Assembly: GCF_000364605.1 (NCBI RefSeq) | Contig: NZ_KB822576.1 | Span: 558,001 to 622,000, forward strand | DNA from: Nocardioides sp. Iso805N | GTDB lineage: Bacteria; Actinomycetota; Actinomycetes; Propionibacteriales; Nocardioidaceae | Direction: 5' to 3' | Length of the DNA: 64,000 nt | In this document: positions 40,204 to 49,544 of the stretch, one piece after another | How the letters are laid out: every line of letters starts with the position of its first letter | Position numbering within the stretch: the stretch's first letter is position 1 | Program-made: the position numbers and the translations under genes | The notes under the pieces: model-generated | The model's database searches: none | Told to the model about the DNA's origin: nothing | What the model saw: only the letters and a program-made list of their open reading frames with translations

Positions 40204-41466
40204 CTAGGCGAACAGCGCCTCGCCGAGGTAGTGCCCCTTCTTCGGCGCCGGCGGCACCGCGAAGATGCCCGAGCCGATGTGGGCGATGTACTCGTTGAGC
40301 TTGTCCGAGCCGCCGAGCTTGGTCTGCAACTTCACGAAGCTGTCCGGATCGTTCATGTAGGCGACGAACAGGAGCCCGGCGTCGAGGAAGCCGAGATCGT
40401 TGATCCCGTCGGTGTAGTTGTAGCCGCGCCGCAGGATCCGGATCCCGTCGTTGTTCTCCGGCGCGGCCAGCGCGACGTGGGACGTCGGCGGGATCGCCGG
40501 CTTGCCGTCGACGACCTTGTGGAAATCGGGGGTGTCGAACTCCTTCTTGCCCGACAGCGGCGCGCCCTCGCCCTTCGTGCGACCGAAGACCTGCTCCTGA
40601 TTGGTGATGTCGGAGGAGTCCCAGATCTCGATGTTCATCTGGATCTTCCGGGCGACCATGTAGCTGCCGCCACTCATCCACGCCTGCTCGCCGTCGGTGC
40701 CGTCGAGCCACACATGCTCGTCGATCTGGGCCGGCTCCTTGACGTTGCGGGTGCCGTCCTTGAAGCCCATCAGGTTGCGCGGCGTCGTCTGGCCCTTGCC
40801 GGCCGACGCGCGGCCGAAGCCCATCACCGTCCAGCGGGTGTTGACCGTGCCACGGCCGAGGCGAGCCAGGTCGCGGATCGCGTGGTAGGCGACCTGCGGG
40901 TCGTCGGCGCACGCCTGCAGTGACAGGTCGCCGCCGGTCAGCTCGGGACGCAGTCGGTCGCTGGGCAGCTGCGGCAGGTCGGCGAGCAGCTTCGGCTTCT
41001 TGTCGGCCAGACCGAACCGGTCATCGAAGACACCCGGGCCCAGACCCAGGGTGACGGTCAGGGAGGCCGGTCCTAGGTCGTAGGCCTCCCCCGTGTCCCC
41101 GGGTACGCCGGACGGGTTGGTCGGCTGCACCGACCCGACGGGCAACCCGGCCTGCAACTGGGCGATCCCCGCCGACCAGCGCGCCAACAGGACCTGCAGA
41201 TCCTGCTTGCTGGTGGTGGTCAGGTCGAAGGTCATGAAGACCGTGTGCCGCTGCTGCGGCGTCTCGATCCCCGCCTGGTGGCTTCCGGTGTAGAACGCGT
41301 GCTCGACGTTGAGGTCGACCAGCTCGCCGTCGTCGGTCGCCGGGATGTCGGCAGCATCCGCGCTCGCGCGTCCCCCAGCGAAGCCCGCGCCGACGGCGAC
41401 GACCGCACCAGCCCCCACACCGGCGCCCTGGATCAGGCGCCGGCGGGACGTGCTGAGCCCACTCAT
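40204..41466 (-). CDS. efeB: Deferrochelatase/peroxidase EfeB (DyP-type, Tat-exported)
   Basis: A 420-residue DyP-type haem peroxidase. The N-terminus has a twin-arginine signal (SRRRLIQGAG followed by an Ala/Gly hydrophobic stretch), so it is exported folded. The DyP signature GxxDG is GFKDGTRN, and the C-terminal part contains GFLDAGLLFVAYMND. In EfeUOB systems it oxidises ferrous iron or haem at the cell surface to deliver Fe(III) to EfeU. Its ATG overlaps the efeO stop (TGATG), completing an efeU-efeO-efeB operon. Confidence 0.95.
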   Translation of the reverse strand: MSGLSTSRRRLIQGAGVGAGAVVAVGAGFAGGRASADAADIPATDDGELVDLNVEHAFYTGSHQAGIETPQQRHTVFMTFDLTTTSKQDLQVLLARWSAGIAQLQAGLPVGSVQPTNPSGVPGDTGEAYDLGPASLTVTLGLGPGVFDDRFGLADKKPKLLADLPQLPSDRLRPELTGGDLSLQACADDPQVAYHAIRDLARLGRGTVNTRWTVMGFGRASAGKGQTTPRNLMGFKDGTRNVKEPAQIDEHVWLDGTDGEQAWMSGGSYMVARKIQMNIEIWDSSDITNQEQVFGRTKGEGAPLSGKKEFDTPDFHKVVDGKPAIPPTSHVALAAPENNDGIRILRRGYNYTDGINDLGFLDAGLLFVAYMNDPDSFVKLQTKLGGSDKLNEYIAHIGSGIFAVPPAPKKGHYLGEALFA

Positions 41467-42704
41467 CAGGCCGTGGCCACCTTCTCCGCCAGGTGCGCCA
41501 GCGAGTCCTGCAGCGCCTGGACGGTCTGGCTGAGCTTGTTCGCGTCGGTCTTCTTCAGCTCTGCGGTGTAGCGCTTGTAGCCGCCGATCTCGGCCGGGTC
41601 GCGGTAGGTGTCGAGCATCGCGTTCACCGTGTCGAAGCGCTGGCCGATCGTCGCCGTCAAGGTGGCGTCGACGGCCGTCAGGCCCGGCTTCAGGTAGGCG
41701 AACGCCTGCTGGGCACCCTCGACGTTGGCAGCGAAGTCGACCAGGTCGATGTGGCTGTACTTCTCCTCCTCGCCGCTGATCTTGTTGGCCTGGACCTCCT
41801 CGAGCAGGCCGGCGGCACCGTTGGCGAGATCCTCGGGCTTGTAGGTCAGCGTGGTCGAGAGCTGGGCGAGCTTCTGCACGTTGGCGGTGAGCTCGGCGGC
41901 CAGCTGCTTGGTCTTGGCCGTGATCTTCTGGTTGGCGAAGATGTCGCGCTCGACGGCGTGGAACCCGTGCCAGCCCACGGCCGGGACGAGGTTGGAGGCG
42001 CGCATGTCGACCAGGTAGTCGAGGTTGCCCTTGTTGTCGGTCGGCTTGAAACCGGGCAGCACGAAGCCGTCGACGTCGGACTCGATCTTCTCGTAGAACG
42101 GACGCGCCTCGCCGTACTGCTTCTGTGCGGCGGAGAGGTTGCCGGAGTCGACGTCCTGCTGCAGCTTCTGCACCGAGGTGACCATCTGGTCGACCTGGGT
42201 GGTGACGTACTTGCCGTAGTCGGAGGCACCCTGGGCGAGCAGCGTCGCCGCGCTGCCGGTCGGCGTGGCGCTGGCCTGACCGGTGACCTTGAAGTCGATC
42301 GTCTCGGTAGCGGCACCCGGGCAGTAGATCTGGTAGGTCCCGCCGCCGAGGGTCAGCGTGAACGATGCTGCCGGCAGGCCGGGCGCCAGCGACTCCTTCT
42401 CGCCGATGATCTTCTGGTCCTGGAGCAGCTCGAGCTCGGTGAGGCCGGTGGCGCTCTCGTTCTTGACCGAGAAGGTCACCGGGCCGGCCGGGACGCTGGT
42501 CGTCGACGGCGTGCAGGCATCACCGTTCGAGCCCGAGGCCATCGTGACGGCGACGTGGCTCACGCCCTTCGTGGCGGCGGTGGTGGCGCTGCCACCCTTC
42601 CCTGCGTCCGAGGCGTCGTCGTTGCTGCTGCCACAGGCGGCGAGCGAGGCGAGCGAGACGGCGGCGACGAGGCTGACGGCGGCCCTACGTGAGGCTGTCG
42701 ACAT
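41466..42704 (-). CDS. efeO: EfeO, periplasmic/cell-surface iron-binding lipoprotein
   Basis: A 412-residue lipoprotein. The lipobox is LAAC near residue 24. A cupredoxin-like domain follows (about 50-145, with TSVPAGPVTFSVKNES), then the M75 (imelysin-like) helical domain with its metal motif HxxE in GWHGFHAVERD. It captures iron and passes it to the EfeU permease. It overlaps efeU by 20 bp at its 5' end and efeB by one base at its 3' end. Confidence 0.95.
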   Translation of the reverse strand: MSTASRRAAVSLVAAVSLASLAACGSSNDDASDAGKGGSATTAATKGVSHVAVTMASGSNGDACTPSTTSVPAGPVTFSVKNESATGLTELELLQDQKIIGEKESLAPGLPAASFTLTLGGGTYQIYCPGAATETIDFKVTGQASATPTGSAATLLAQGASDYGKYVTTQVDQMVTSVQKLQQDVDSGNLSAAQKQYGEARPFYEKIESDVDGFVLPGFKPTDNKGNLDYLVDMRASNLVPAVGWHGFHAVERDIFANQKITAKTKQLAAELTANVQKLAQLSTTLTYKPEDLANGAAGLLEEVQANKISGEEEKYSHIDLVDFAANVEGAQQAFAYLKPGLTAVDATLTATIGQRFDTVNAMLDTYRDPAEIGGYKRYTAELKKTDANKLSQTVQALQDSLAHLAEKVATA

Positions 42705-44190
42705 GGGTGGTTCCTTCCGTTACGGGTGCCCGCGGCGCCCGGAGGGGCGCGCGGCGTGTGTTGCGAACGACCTGCACGAGCAGGAGAAGTGCTGTGGCCA
42801 GCAGCGCGATCGGGACCCAGCGGCTCCACAGCAGCCGGTCGTGCGCGGTGGCTTCGGCGGAAGCGACGGCGGCGGTCGCCTTCGCGGCGTACGCCGGGTC
42901 GACCTGCCAGTTGGCCGGGTCGAGCGTCATCACCCGCGGCGAGGTCAGGCCGCCGCCGCTGAGCGTCAGCACCACCGAGCCGGTGGTGCTGGCGTCGACG
43001 AGGCGATCGCCGTAGGTCGTGGCGGTGACGCTGGTGTGGTCCACCCACGATGCCTGGTAGGGACCGGGTGCGGAGTGGACGTCGAGGCCGACCGGGACGC
43101 GGTTGCCGGTGTAGGTCAGCAGGGTGGTGATGTCGAGCGTGCTGGGCCGATCGCCGGTGTGCTTCGCCGTCCAGGTGGTGCCGTCGCCGGTGAGCTGGAT
43201 GCTCTTGCCGTCGGCGGCGAGGACGGCAGTAGTGCCGTCGATGGCGATGGTCGCCTCGCCGCTCCCCTGCAGCGGAGCCGTGGCGGGCAGGTCGGCCTTC
43301 GGCGTCGGTACGGCGAAGAGCAGCACGACCGCCGCCACCACCGCCACCGTCGCGCCGACGACGCGCAACCGCTGGGCCAGCACCTGACCGGGGCGGACCC
43401 GGGCAGGCAGGAAGGTGATCAGCAGCATCGGCACCAGGTAGGCGGCCCAGGCGATCACCTCGATGACGCGGGGGTCGCGCGGGATGCCGAGCACGCCGCT
43501 GAAGAGTGCCGAGCGGATCGAGCCGGCCGGAGCGAGCCAGGTCAGGTCGACGGTGCGGCCCTGGCCGACGGTCACCCAGCCGGCCTCGTGGCCGGTACGG
43601 AAGGCGTTGAGCACCAGACCGGCCGCGACCAGGATCAGGAAGAAGCCGGTGATGGAGAAGAACCGCTGCAGGTTGAGCTTCACGCCGCCGCGATACATCC
43701 CCCAGCCGAGCACGACCGCCGCGACGATGCCTGCGGCGGCACCGAACACCGCGGAGGGCGCGCTGCCTGCGGTCTGGAACGTGGCGAGCAGGAACACCGC
43801 CGTCTCGAACCCCTCGCGCAGCACGGCGAGGAAAGCCATCACGGCCAGCGCCGTCGTCGTACCGCTCTTGAGGGCACCGGCCGCTGCGGACTCCAGGTCC
43901 CGCTTCATGAACCGGGCGTGCGTACGCATCCAGAAGACCATGCCGGTCACGAAGAAGACCGCGACCAGGCCGATGACGGTCTCCATCGCCTCCTGCTTGG
44001 CCTGCGGCAGGCCCGCCTCGATCACGTGCAGGATGACGCCGACGGCGACGCTGAGCGCTACACCTGCGCCGACTCCCAGCCACAGCCCGCGCAGGCTCGC
44101 GCCGTTGCGACGCAGGAAGGTCGCGAGGATCGAGACGATCAGCGCGGCCTCGAGTCCTTCACGGAGGCCGATGACGAAGGTTGGGAGCAC
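42685..44190 (-). CDS. efeU: EfeU/FTR1-type ferrous/ferric iron permease with C-terminal extension
   Basis: A 501-residue membrane protein. The first 285 residues are the FTR1 permease with seven helices and two iron motifs, REGLE (10-14) and REGFE (125-129). After a further helix there is an extracytoplasmic region (about 315-455, beta-rich, with GEATIAIDGTTAVLAADG) and a final membrane helix. That extension is absent from E. coli EfeU and occurs in some actinobacterial proteins; it may bind metal or partner proteins. An IdeR-type box lies 51 bp upstream, so iron repression is expected. Confidence 0.94.
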   Translation of the reverse strand: MLPTFVIGLREGLEAALIVSILATFLRRNGASLRGLWLGVGAGVALSVAVGVILHVIEAGLPQAKQEAMETVIGLVAVFFVTGMVFWMRTHARFMKRDLESAAAGALKSGTTTALAVMAFLAVLREGFETAVFLLATFQTAGSAPSAVFGAAAGIVAAVVLGWGMYRGGVKLNLQRFFSITGFFLILVAAGLVLNAFRTGHEAGWVTVGQGRTVDLTWLAPAGSIRSALFSGVLGIPRDPRVIEVIAWAAYLVPMLLITFLPARVRPGQVLAQRLRVVGATVAVVAAVVLLFAVPTPKADLPATAPLQGSGEATIAIDGTTAVLAADGKSIQLTGDGTTWTAKHTGDRPSTLDITTLLTYTGNRVPVGLDVHSAPGPYQASWVDHTSVTATTYGDRLVDASTTGSVVLTLSGGGLTSPRVMTLDPANWQVDPAYAAKATAAVASAEATAHDRLLWSRWVPIALLATALLLLVQVVRNTRRAPLRAPRAPVTEGTTHVDSLT

Positions 44191-44240
44191 GTCTCTGCCT
44201 CATCGCTCGGGAGCGGCCGCGCCACTCAGGTCTGCCTTAC

Positions 44241-44259
44241 TTAGGCGAGGCTACCTTAG
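44241..44259. promoter_or_regulatory. IdeR/DtxR iron box upstream of efeUOB
   Basis: TTAGGCGAGGCTACCTTAG agrees at 14 of 19 positions with the DtxR/IdeR consensus TTAGGTTAGGCTAACCTAA. It lies in the region expected to hold the efeU promoter. Fe(II)-loaded IdeR bound here would repress iron uptake when iron is plentiful. Confidence 0.75.
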
Positions 44260-44319
44260 GACAGGCTTACCGTGACAGTGGGCGGCGAATTAAGACGCGA
44301 ACTCGTTGCCGAATTCATT

Positions 44320-44349
44320 CCGGTACGAGCGTGCAGCCGCTCGTGCCGG
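44320..44349 (-). terminator. Hairpin downstream of the FrnE-like gene
   Basis: A 12-bp stem (44320-44331 with 44338-44349, one G-T wobble) and 6-nt loop begin 31 bases after the stop of the FrnE-like gene on the minus strand. It is the probable end of that transcript before the efe promoter. Confidence 0.6.
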
Positions 44350-44380
44350 TCAGACAGTGGTCAGGCGAGCGTCAGGTGTG

Positions 44381-45088
44381 TCAGATCGCACAGCCGTCCG
44401 GGCCACAGACATCCGTTCCCCCGCCGACCGTCTCCAGCGCCGGGTGGGTGTCGGCCCAGGCCTTGTCCAGCACCTGCGCGAAGAGCTCGGCCGGCTGCGC
44501 GCCGGAGACGCCGTACTTCTCGTCGATGACGTAGAACGGCACGCCGGTGGCGCCGTACCGAGCGGCCTGCGCGACATCGGCCTCGACGGCATCGTCGTAC
44601 TCCTGCGAGCCGAGCACCTCGGACACGCGGTCGCCGTCCAGACCGACCGAGGTCGCCAGGCCGGTCAGGAGGGCGGGGTCGGCGACGTTGGCAGCCTGGG
44701 TGAAGTACGCATCCAGCAGCGCCTCCTTGAGTGCGCTCTGCTGCGCTGGGCCGCCCTCCTCCAGCGCGAGGTGCAGGAGGCGGTGCGCCGAGCGGGTGCG
44801 CACGTGCACCGAGTGCTCGTGGTCCCAGCTCATGCCCTCCTCGGCCGCCAGGCCGCTGACCCGCTGCTGCATCTCTGCGGCCTGCTCGCGCGGCACGCCG
44901 AACTTGCGCGCGAGCATCTCCTGTGCAGTCTCCACCGGCTGCTCCGGCGCGTCCGGCATCAGCTCGAAGGAGTGCCAGACCACCTCGACCTCGTCACGGT
45001 GCGGGAACGCGGCAAGGGCGGTCTCGAGCCGCCGCTTGCCGACGTAGCACCACGGACAGGCGATGTCGGACCAGATGTCGATGCGCAT
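44381..45088 (-). CDS. DsbA-family oxidoreductase (FrnE-like)
   Basis: A 235-residue thioredoxin-fold protein of the FrnE/DsbA group. The CxxC active site is Cys11-Pro-Trp-Cys14 in SDIACPWCYVGKRRLE. The helical insertion covers about 60-170, and the cis-proline loop is GATGVPFYVIDEKYGVSGAQP. There is no signal peptide, so it is cytoplasmic. Two extra cysteines near the C-terminus (DVCGPDGCAI) may bind metal or form a second redox pair. The family acts in disulfide isomerisation or polyketide metabolism; the role here is unknown. ATG 45088 lacks a clear ribosome site. Confidence 0.9.
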   Translation of the reverse strand: MRIDIWSDIACPWCYVGKRRLETALAAFPHRDEVEVVWHSFELMPDAPEQPVETAQEMLARKFGVPREQAAEMQQRVSGLAAEEGMSWDHEHSVHVRTRSAHRLLHLALEEGGPAQQSALKEALLDAYFTQAANVADPALLTGLATSVGLDGDRVSEVLGSQEYDDAVEADVAQAARYGATGVPFYVIDEKYGVSGAQPAELFAQVLDKAWADTHPALETVGGGTDVCGPDGCAI

Positions 45089-45170
45089 GAGGGGGCAACC
45101 GTCGCGCGTCGCCGTCCATTCCGGCGTACGCCGACATCGTCGCCCTGGTGCGGCTGGATCAGCCGAAATG

Positions 45171-45210
45171 ACGCACGCGCCGGACGACCGAGGTCGTCCG
45201 GCGCGTGTGC
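45171..45210 (-). terminator. Terminator downstream of ilvC
   Basis: A 15-bp perfect stem (CACGCGCCGGACGAC at 45174-45188, partner at 45193-45207) with a 4-nt CGAG loop begins 7 bases after the ilvC stop. It ends the ilvB-ilvN-ilvC transcript. Confidence 0.82.
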
Positions 45211-45216
45211 TGGTGA

Positions 45217-46242
45217 TCAGCGTGCAGCCGAGCCCTCGGTGTAGTCCGAGTCGGCCTGCTTCCAGGAGAAGTGTGAGCGCAGCAGCTTGCCGGTGACCTC
45301 GATCGGGTGCTGGGCCTCCTTCTCGCGCAGCTCGAGGAACTCCTTGCCGCCGTTGTCCTGGTCGGCGATGAAGCGCTTGGCGAAGGTGCCGTCCTGGATG
45401 TCGGACAAGATGCCCTGCATCGACTCCTTCACCGCCTCGGTGACCACGCGCGGGCCGGAGACGTAGTCGCCGTACTCGGCGGTGTCGGAGACCGACCAAC
45501 GCTGCTTGGCGATGCCGCCCTCCCACATGAGGTCGACGATCAGCTTGAGCTCGTGCAGCACCTCGAAGTAGGCGATCTCGGGCTGGTAGCCCGCCTCGGT
45601 CAGGGTCTCGAAGCCCGCCTGGACGAGGTGCGAGACGCCACCGCAGAGGACGGCCTGCTCGCCGAACAGGTCGGTCTCGGTCTCCTCGGTGAAGGTGGTC
45701 TTGATGACGCCGGCGCGGGTGCCGCCGATTCCCTTCGCGTACGCCTTGGCGACGTCCCAGGCCTGGCCCGAGGCATCCTGCTCGACGGCGATGATGTCCG
45801 GGATGCCGCGACCGGCGACGTACTCACGACGCACGGTGTGGCCCGGAGCCTTCGGGGCGACCAGGATGACGTCGACGCCCGCCGGCGGCTGGATGTAGCC
45901 GAAGCGGATGTTGAAGCCGTGTCCGAAGACCAGGGTCTTGCCCTCGGTCACGTGCTCTGCCAGCTCGTTGGCGTAGAGGCCGCGCTGGTGCTGGTCGGGG
46001 GCGAGGATGACGACCACGTCGGCCTCAGCGGCGGCCTCACCCGGGGTGAGGACACGGAAGCCCTCGTCCTCCGCCTTCGCCGTGCTCTTCGAGCCCGGCT
46101 GCAGGCCGATGCGGACATCGACGCCCGAGTCACGCAGGTTCAGCGCGTGGGCGTGGCCCTGGCTGCCGTAACCGATGACCGCCACCTTCTTGCCCTGGAT
46201 CAGGCTCAGGTCGGCGTCGTCGTCGTAGTAGATCTCAGCCAC
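45217..46242 (-). CDS. ilvC: Ketol-acid reductoisomerase
   Basis: A 341-residue class I ketol-acid reductoisomerase. It has the Rossmann motif [13 protein letters not shown] and NADPH-contact serines in LQPGSKS. Magnesium and substrate residues lie in [29 protein letters not shown] and the C-terminal FAKRFIADQ region. It converts 2-acetolactate and 2-aceto-2-hydroxybutyrate to the dihydroxy acids of valine/leucine and isoleucine. GTG 46242 is used because AAGGAG lies eight bases upstream; the longer ATG frame at 46269 would place that ribosome site inside the coding region. It is 60 bp downstream of ilvN. Confidence 0.97.
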   Translation of the reverse strand: MAEIYYDDDADLSLIQGKKVAVIGYGSQGHAHALNLRDSGVDVRIGLQPGSKSTAKAEDEGFRVLTPGEAAAEADVVVILAPDQHQRGLYANELAEHVTEGKTLVFGHGFNIRFGYIQPPAGVDVILVAPKAPGHTVRREYVAGRGIPDIIAVEQDASGQAWDVAKAYAKGIGGTRAGVIKTTFTEETETDLFGEQAVLCGGVSHLVQAGFETLTEAGYQPEIAYFEVLHELKLIVDLMWEGGIAKQRWSVSDTAEYGDYVSGPRVVTEAVKESMQGILSDIQDGTFAKRFIADQDNGGKEFLELREKEAQHPIEVTGKLLRSHFSWKQADSDYTEGSAAR

Positions 46243-46302
46243 GGGGGCTACTCCTTCTTCGGTGTTCATCTGGGGTTCGATGAGGATTCTGGGGTACGCC
46301 GC

Positions 46303-46851
46303 TCAGCTCGCTGCCGGCGGCGCGGGGGTGACGACCGGGCGCAGGGAGCGCTCGGAGATGGAGCGCGGGCCCCGGCCGATCGCGACCATGCCGGACTGCA
46401 CGAGCTCGCGGATGCCGAACGGCTCGACGACCCGCAGGAAGTCGGCGAGCTTGCCGGCGTTGCCGATCACCTGGATCGTGACGGCGTCCGAGGCCACGTC
46501 GACGACCTTGGCCTTGAAGAGCTGGACGGCATCGAGCACCTGGCTGCGGCTCTCCGCGGTGGCGCCGACCTTGACCAGCAGCAGCTCGCGCTGCACCGAT
46601 GCGTCGGGCTCGAGCTCGACGATCTTGATCACCTCGACGAGCTTGTTGAGCTGCTTGGTGACCTGCTCCAACGGGGTGTCCTCGACGTTGACCACGATGG
46701 TCATCCGCGAGATCTCGGCGTGCTCGGTCGGGCCGACCGCGAGGCTGTCGATGTTGAACATCCGTCGGCTGAACAAGGCCGCGATCCGGGCCAGGACGCC
46801 GGGCTTGTTCTCGACCAGGACGCTCAGGGTGTGCTTGCCGTCGTTGCCCAT
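46303..46851 (-). CDS. ilvN: Acetolactate synthase small (regulatory) subunit
   Basis: A 182-residue regulatory subunit with an N-terminal ACT domain (HTLSVLVENKPGVLARIAALFSRR) and a C-terminal ALS_ss domain (about 85-165, RELLLVKVGA, FGIRELVQSG). It stabilises IlvB and confers valine feedback inhibition. Its ATG overlaps the ilvB stop (TGATG). The last dozen residues are Pro/Ala-rich and not conserved. Confidence 0.97.
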   Translation of the reverse strand: MGNDGKHTLSVLVENKPGVLARIAALFSRRMFNIDSLAVGPTEHAEISRMTIVVNVEDTPLEQVTKQLNKLVEVIKIVELEPDASVQRELLLVKVGATAESRSQVLDAVQLFKAKVVDVASDAVTIQVIGNAGKLADFLRVVEPFGIRELVQSGMVAIGRGPRSISERSLRPVVTPAPPAAS

Positions 46852-48617
46852 CAGATGTCGTCCTCCTCGAACTTCGGCGCGAGGTCGCGCGCGTACTGGA
46901 TGGCGTCGTTGCTGGCACCGGCGGCGACCATCGGCCACACCATGGCGTTCTTGTTGACCCGGAAGTCGACGACCACCGGCACGTCGTCGATCGCCATCGC
47001 CTTCTCGATGGTGGCGTCCACGTCGTCGGGGCTCTCGCACGAGAGCCCCACGCAGCCGTAGGCGTCGGCGAGCTTGACGAAGTCGGGGATGCGCCGGACC
47101 GTGCCCGCGCCACCGCCGTGCTTCTGCAGGTTCGTGTTGGAGTAGCGCTCGTTGTAGAAGAGCGTCTGCCACTGCCGGACCATGCCGAGGCTGTCGTTGT
47201 TGATCACCGCGACCTTGATCGGGATGCCCTCGATCGCGCAGGTGGCCAGTTCCTGGTTGGTCATCTGGAAGCAGCCGTCGCCGTCGATCGACCACACCGT
47301 CGTGTCGGGGCAGCCGACCTTGGCGCCCATCGCTGCCGGGACGGAGTAGCCCATCGTGCCCAGGCCACCGGAGTTGATCCAGGTGTTCGGCCGCTCGTAG
47401 CCGATGAACTGGGCCGCCCACATCTGGTGCTGACCGACGCCGCTGGTGTAGATCGCCTCGGGACCGGCGATCTGGCCCAGCCGCTGCAGCACGTACTGCG
47501 GGGCGAGCCCGTCCAGGGTGTTGTCGTAGCCCAGCGGGTAAGCCTTCTTCATCCCGGCGCAGAAGGTGATCCAGGCCTCGTAGTCGCTCTCCCTGCCCGC
47601 GGCGCGCTCCTGCTCCAGGACCGCGATCAGGTCCAGCAGCACCTCGCGGATGTCACCCACGATCGGGACGTCGGCACGGCGGTTCTTGCCGATCTCGGCC
47701 GGGTCGATGTCGGCGTGGATCACCAGTGCGTTCGGCGCGAAGCTGGTGAGCTGGCCGGTCACCCGGTCGTCGAACCGCGCACCGAGGCTGATGATCAGGT
47801 CGCTCTTCTGCAGGCCGGCGACGGCCGAGACGGTGCCGTGCATGCCCGGCATGCCCAGGTGCTGCGGGTGGCTGTCGGGGAAGGCGCCTCGCGCCATCAG
47901 CGTGGTGACGACCGGGATGCCGGTCAGGTCGGCCAGCTTGCGCAGCTCGGCCGAGGCGCCGCTGCGGATGGTGCCTCCACCGACGTAGAGGACCGGCTTC
48001 TTCGAGGCGAGCATCAGCCGCACGGCCTCGCGGATCTGCTTCGCGTGCGGCTTGGTCACCGGACGGTAGCCGGGCAGCTGCAGCTCGGTCGGCCAGCGGA
48101 ACGCCGTCTGGGACTGCAGCGCCGACTTGGTGACGTCGACCAGGACCGGGCCCGGACGACCGGTGGAGGCGATGTGGAACGCCTCCGCGATCTTCTGCGG
48201 GATGTCGGCGGCGTCGGTGACCAGGAAGTTGTGCTTGGTGATCGGCATCGTGATGCCGCGGATGTCCGCCTCCTGGAAGGCGTCGGTGCCGATCAGGTCG
48301 GTGCCGACCTGGCCGGTGACCGCGACCATCGGCACGGAGTCCATGTGGGCGTCGGCGATCGGCGTGACGAGGTTGGTCGCACCGGGGCCGCTGGTCGCCA
48401 TGCACACGCCGACCCGGCCGGTCGCGGCGGCGTAGCCCTGCGCGGCATGGCCGGCGCCCTGCTCGTGGCGTACGAGGATGTGGCGAATCGTCGAATCCAT
48501 CAGCGGGTCGTACGCCGGCAGGATCGCGCCGCCGGGGATGCCGAAGATGTTCTCGACTCCCGCGGCTTCCAGCGACTTCACCAGGCTCTGGGCCCCGGTG
48601 ATCGTCTGCTCGCTCAT
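46851..48617 (-). CDS. ilvB: Acetolactate synthase large (catalytic) subunit
   Basis: The 588-residue thiamine-diphosphate enzyme makes 2-acetolactate or 2-aceto-2-hydroxybutyrate. The catalytic glutamate is in [13 protein letters not shown], and FAD-binding [11 protein letters not shown] is present. The ThDP/Mg motif runs from [12 protein letters not shown] to the asparagines in [17 protein letters not shown] 48617 has AGGA about seven bases upstream and aligns with family starts; the longer frame would run into the attenuator. It leads the ilvB-ilvN-ilvC operon. Confidence 0.97.
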   Translation of the reverse strand: MSEQTITGAQSLVKSLEAAGVENIFGIPGGAILPAYDPLMDSTIRHILVRHEQGAGHAAQGYAAATGRVGVCMATSGPGATNLVTPIADAHMDSVPMVAVTGQVGTDLIGTDAFQEADIRGITMPITKHNFLVTDAADIPQKIAEAFHIASTGRPGPVLVDVTKSALQSQTAFRWPTELQLPGYRPVTKPHAKQIREAVRLMLASKKPVLYVGGGTIRSGASAELRKLADLTGIPVVTTLMARGAFPDSHPQHLGMPGMHGTVSAVAGLQKSDLIISLGARFDDRVTGQLTSFAPNALVIHADIDPAEIGKNRRADVPIVGDIREVLLDLIAVLEQERAAGRESDYEAWITFCAGMKKAYPLGYDNTLDGLAPQYVLQRLGQIAGPEAIYTSGVGQHQMWAAQFIGYERPNTWINSGGLGTMGYSVPAAMGAKVGCPDTTVWSIDGDGCFQMTNQELATCAIEGIPIKVAVINNDSLGMVRQWQTLFYNERYSNTNLQKHGGGAGTVRRIPDFVKLADAYGCVGLSCESPDDVDATIEKAMAIDDVPVVVDFRVNKNAMVWPMVAAGASNDAIQYARDLAPKFEEDDI

Positions 48618-48672
48618 CTCTCGTTCCTCATCTGTGTTCCACTCGGGTTGCTGCGCGTGGCCCCATACAAGC

Positions 48673-48703
48673 AAAAACCCTCCGGCCCGAGGGCAGCGGA
48701 GGG
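48673..48703 (-). terminator. Attenuator terminator of ilvBNC
   Basis: CCCTCCG and CGGAGGG (48703-48697 with 48684-48678 read on the minus strand) form a 7-bp stem with a 12-nt loop followed by five U residues (48677-48673). It stands 56 bases before ilvB and after an Ile-Leu-Val leader frame. This is the ilvB attenuator architecture described in Corynebacterium and Streptomyces. Confidence 0.82.
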
Positions 48704-48725
48704 AGACGCGTCGACCGTGAGTCGG

Positions 48726-48764
48726 TCAGGCGCGTCGCGTGCGTACAAGAATGCTGTGCAGCAT
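48726..48764 (-). CDS. Leader peptide of the ilvBNC attenuator
   Basis: A 12-codon frame MLHSILVRTRRA with consecutive Ile, Leu and Val codons written ATT CTT GTA, all rare in this genome. A U-tailed terminator follows. Ribosome stalling on the I-L-V triplet would couple ilvBNC transcription to all three branched-chain amino acids. GGAGG lies one base before the ATG, unusually close. Confidence 0.78.
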   Translation of the reverse strand: MLHSILVRTRRA

Positions 48765-48860
48765 GCCTCCACGGTAGCCGGTCGCCGAGCTCCCGTCACC
48801 CGAGTCTCTCGCGCGTCCCACTATCTGGGATCAGCATCCCAGATGGTGGAGACCGGTGAG

Positions 48861-49544
48861 TCAGGGGGTCGTCCAGTCGCGGCCTTCCACGGTGCAGATG
48901 CAGGCCTGGTTGCCCTGCGGATCGGCGAGCACCCAGAACCGCGGCGCTCGCTCGTCGCTGACCAGGCGACCGCCCGCGGCCAGCGCCGCATCGATGCGGT
49001 CCCGAGCCTGGTCGGCCGGGACCCAGATGTCGGGATGGAACCGCTGCCGCGGCGTCTCGTGCTCCTCGGTGTCCTGGAACCAGACCGTCGGGCCACCGCG
49101 GCCGGACGGGTCGTTGATCTCGCCCTCGCGGTGGGCATCGCCGTATCCCAAGATCGCGCGCCAGAACGGCAGCACCTCTGCTTGTGCCCAGGTGTCAAGG
49201 CCCCACTCGACGAGCAGCAGAGCCCGCGGCTCCGGATGAGCGCCCGCCTCCCCTGCCGCGGCGCTGACCGCACGTGCCAGCCGCAGGTCGCGGCGAGTGA
49301 TGCCACCGACGTCGTGACTGGAGAGCCGCACCTCGACATAGCCCCAGCCCACGAGCAGGTCCGGATGGTGGCCGGCCTCCTCCGCCAGTCGGCCGATGGC
49401 ACCGGCGAGCTCCTGGGCCGCGGCGAAGTCGGCCACGCGGTAGCGCGCGATCACCTGACCGGGCAGGTGTCGGAAGTCGTCGGGCAGGCCGGCGGCGATC
49501 TCCTCGCCGTCGAGCCGCTGCTTGTCCTCCGCGGGAATGGTCAT
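48861..49544 (-). CDS. Pterin-4a-carbinolamine dehydratase-like domain fused to a glyoxalase-like (VOC) domain
   Basis: A 227-residue two-domain protein. Residues about 15-95 resemble pterin-4a-carbinolamine dehydratase, including the EAGHHPD motif with paired catalytic histidines. Residues about 110-225 form a VOC/glyoxalase-like domain (DTWAQAEVLPFWRAILGYGD, VWFQDTEEH, FHPDIWVP, FWVLADPQGNQACIC). The fusion is known in actinobacteria, but its substrate is not established and no aromatic hydroxylase is nearby. It overlaps the upstream VOC gene by 4 bp, so the two are co-translated. Confidence 0.82.
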   Translation of the reverse strand: MTIPAEDKQRLDGEEIAAGLPDDFRHLPGQVIARYRVADFAAAQELAGAIGRLAEEAGHHPDLLVGWGYVEVRLSSHDVGGITRRDLRLARAVSAAAGEAGAHPEPRALLLVEWGLDTWAQAEVLPFWRAILGYGDAHREGEINDPSGRGGPTVWFQDTEEHETPRQRFHPDIWVPADQARDRIDAALAAGGRLVSDERAPRFWVLADPQGNQACICTVEGRDWTTP

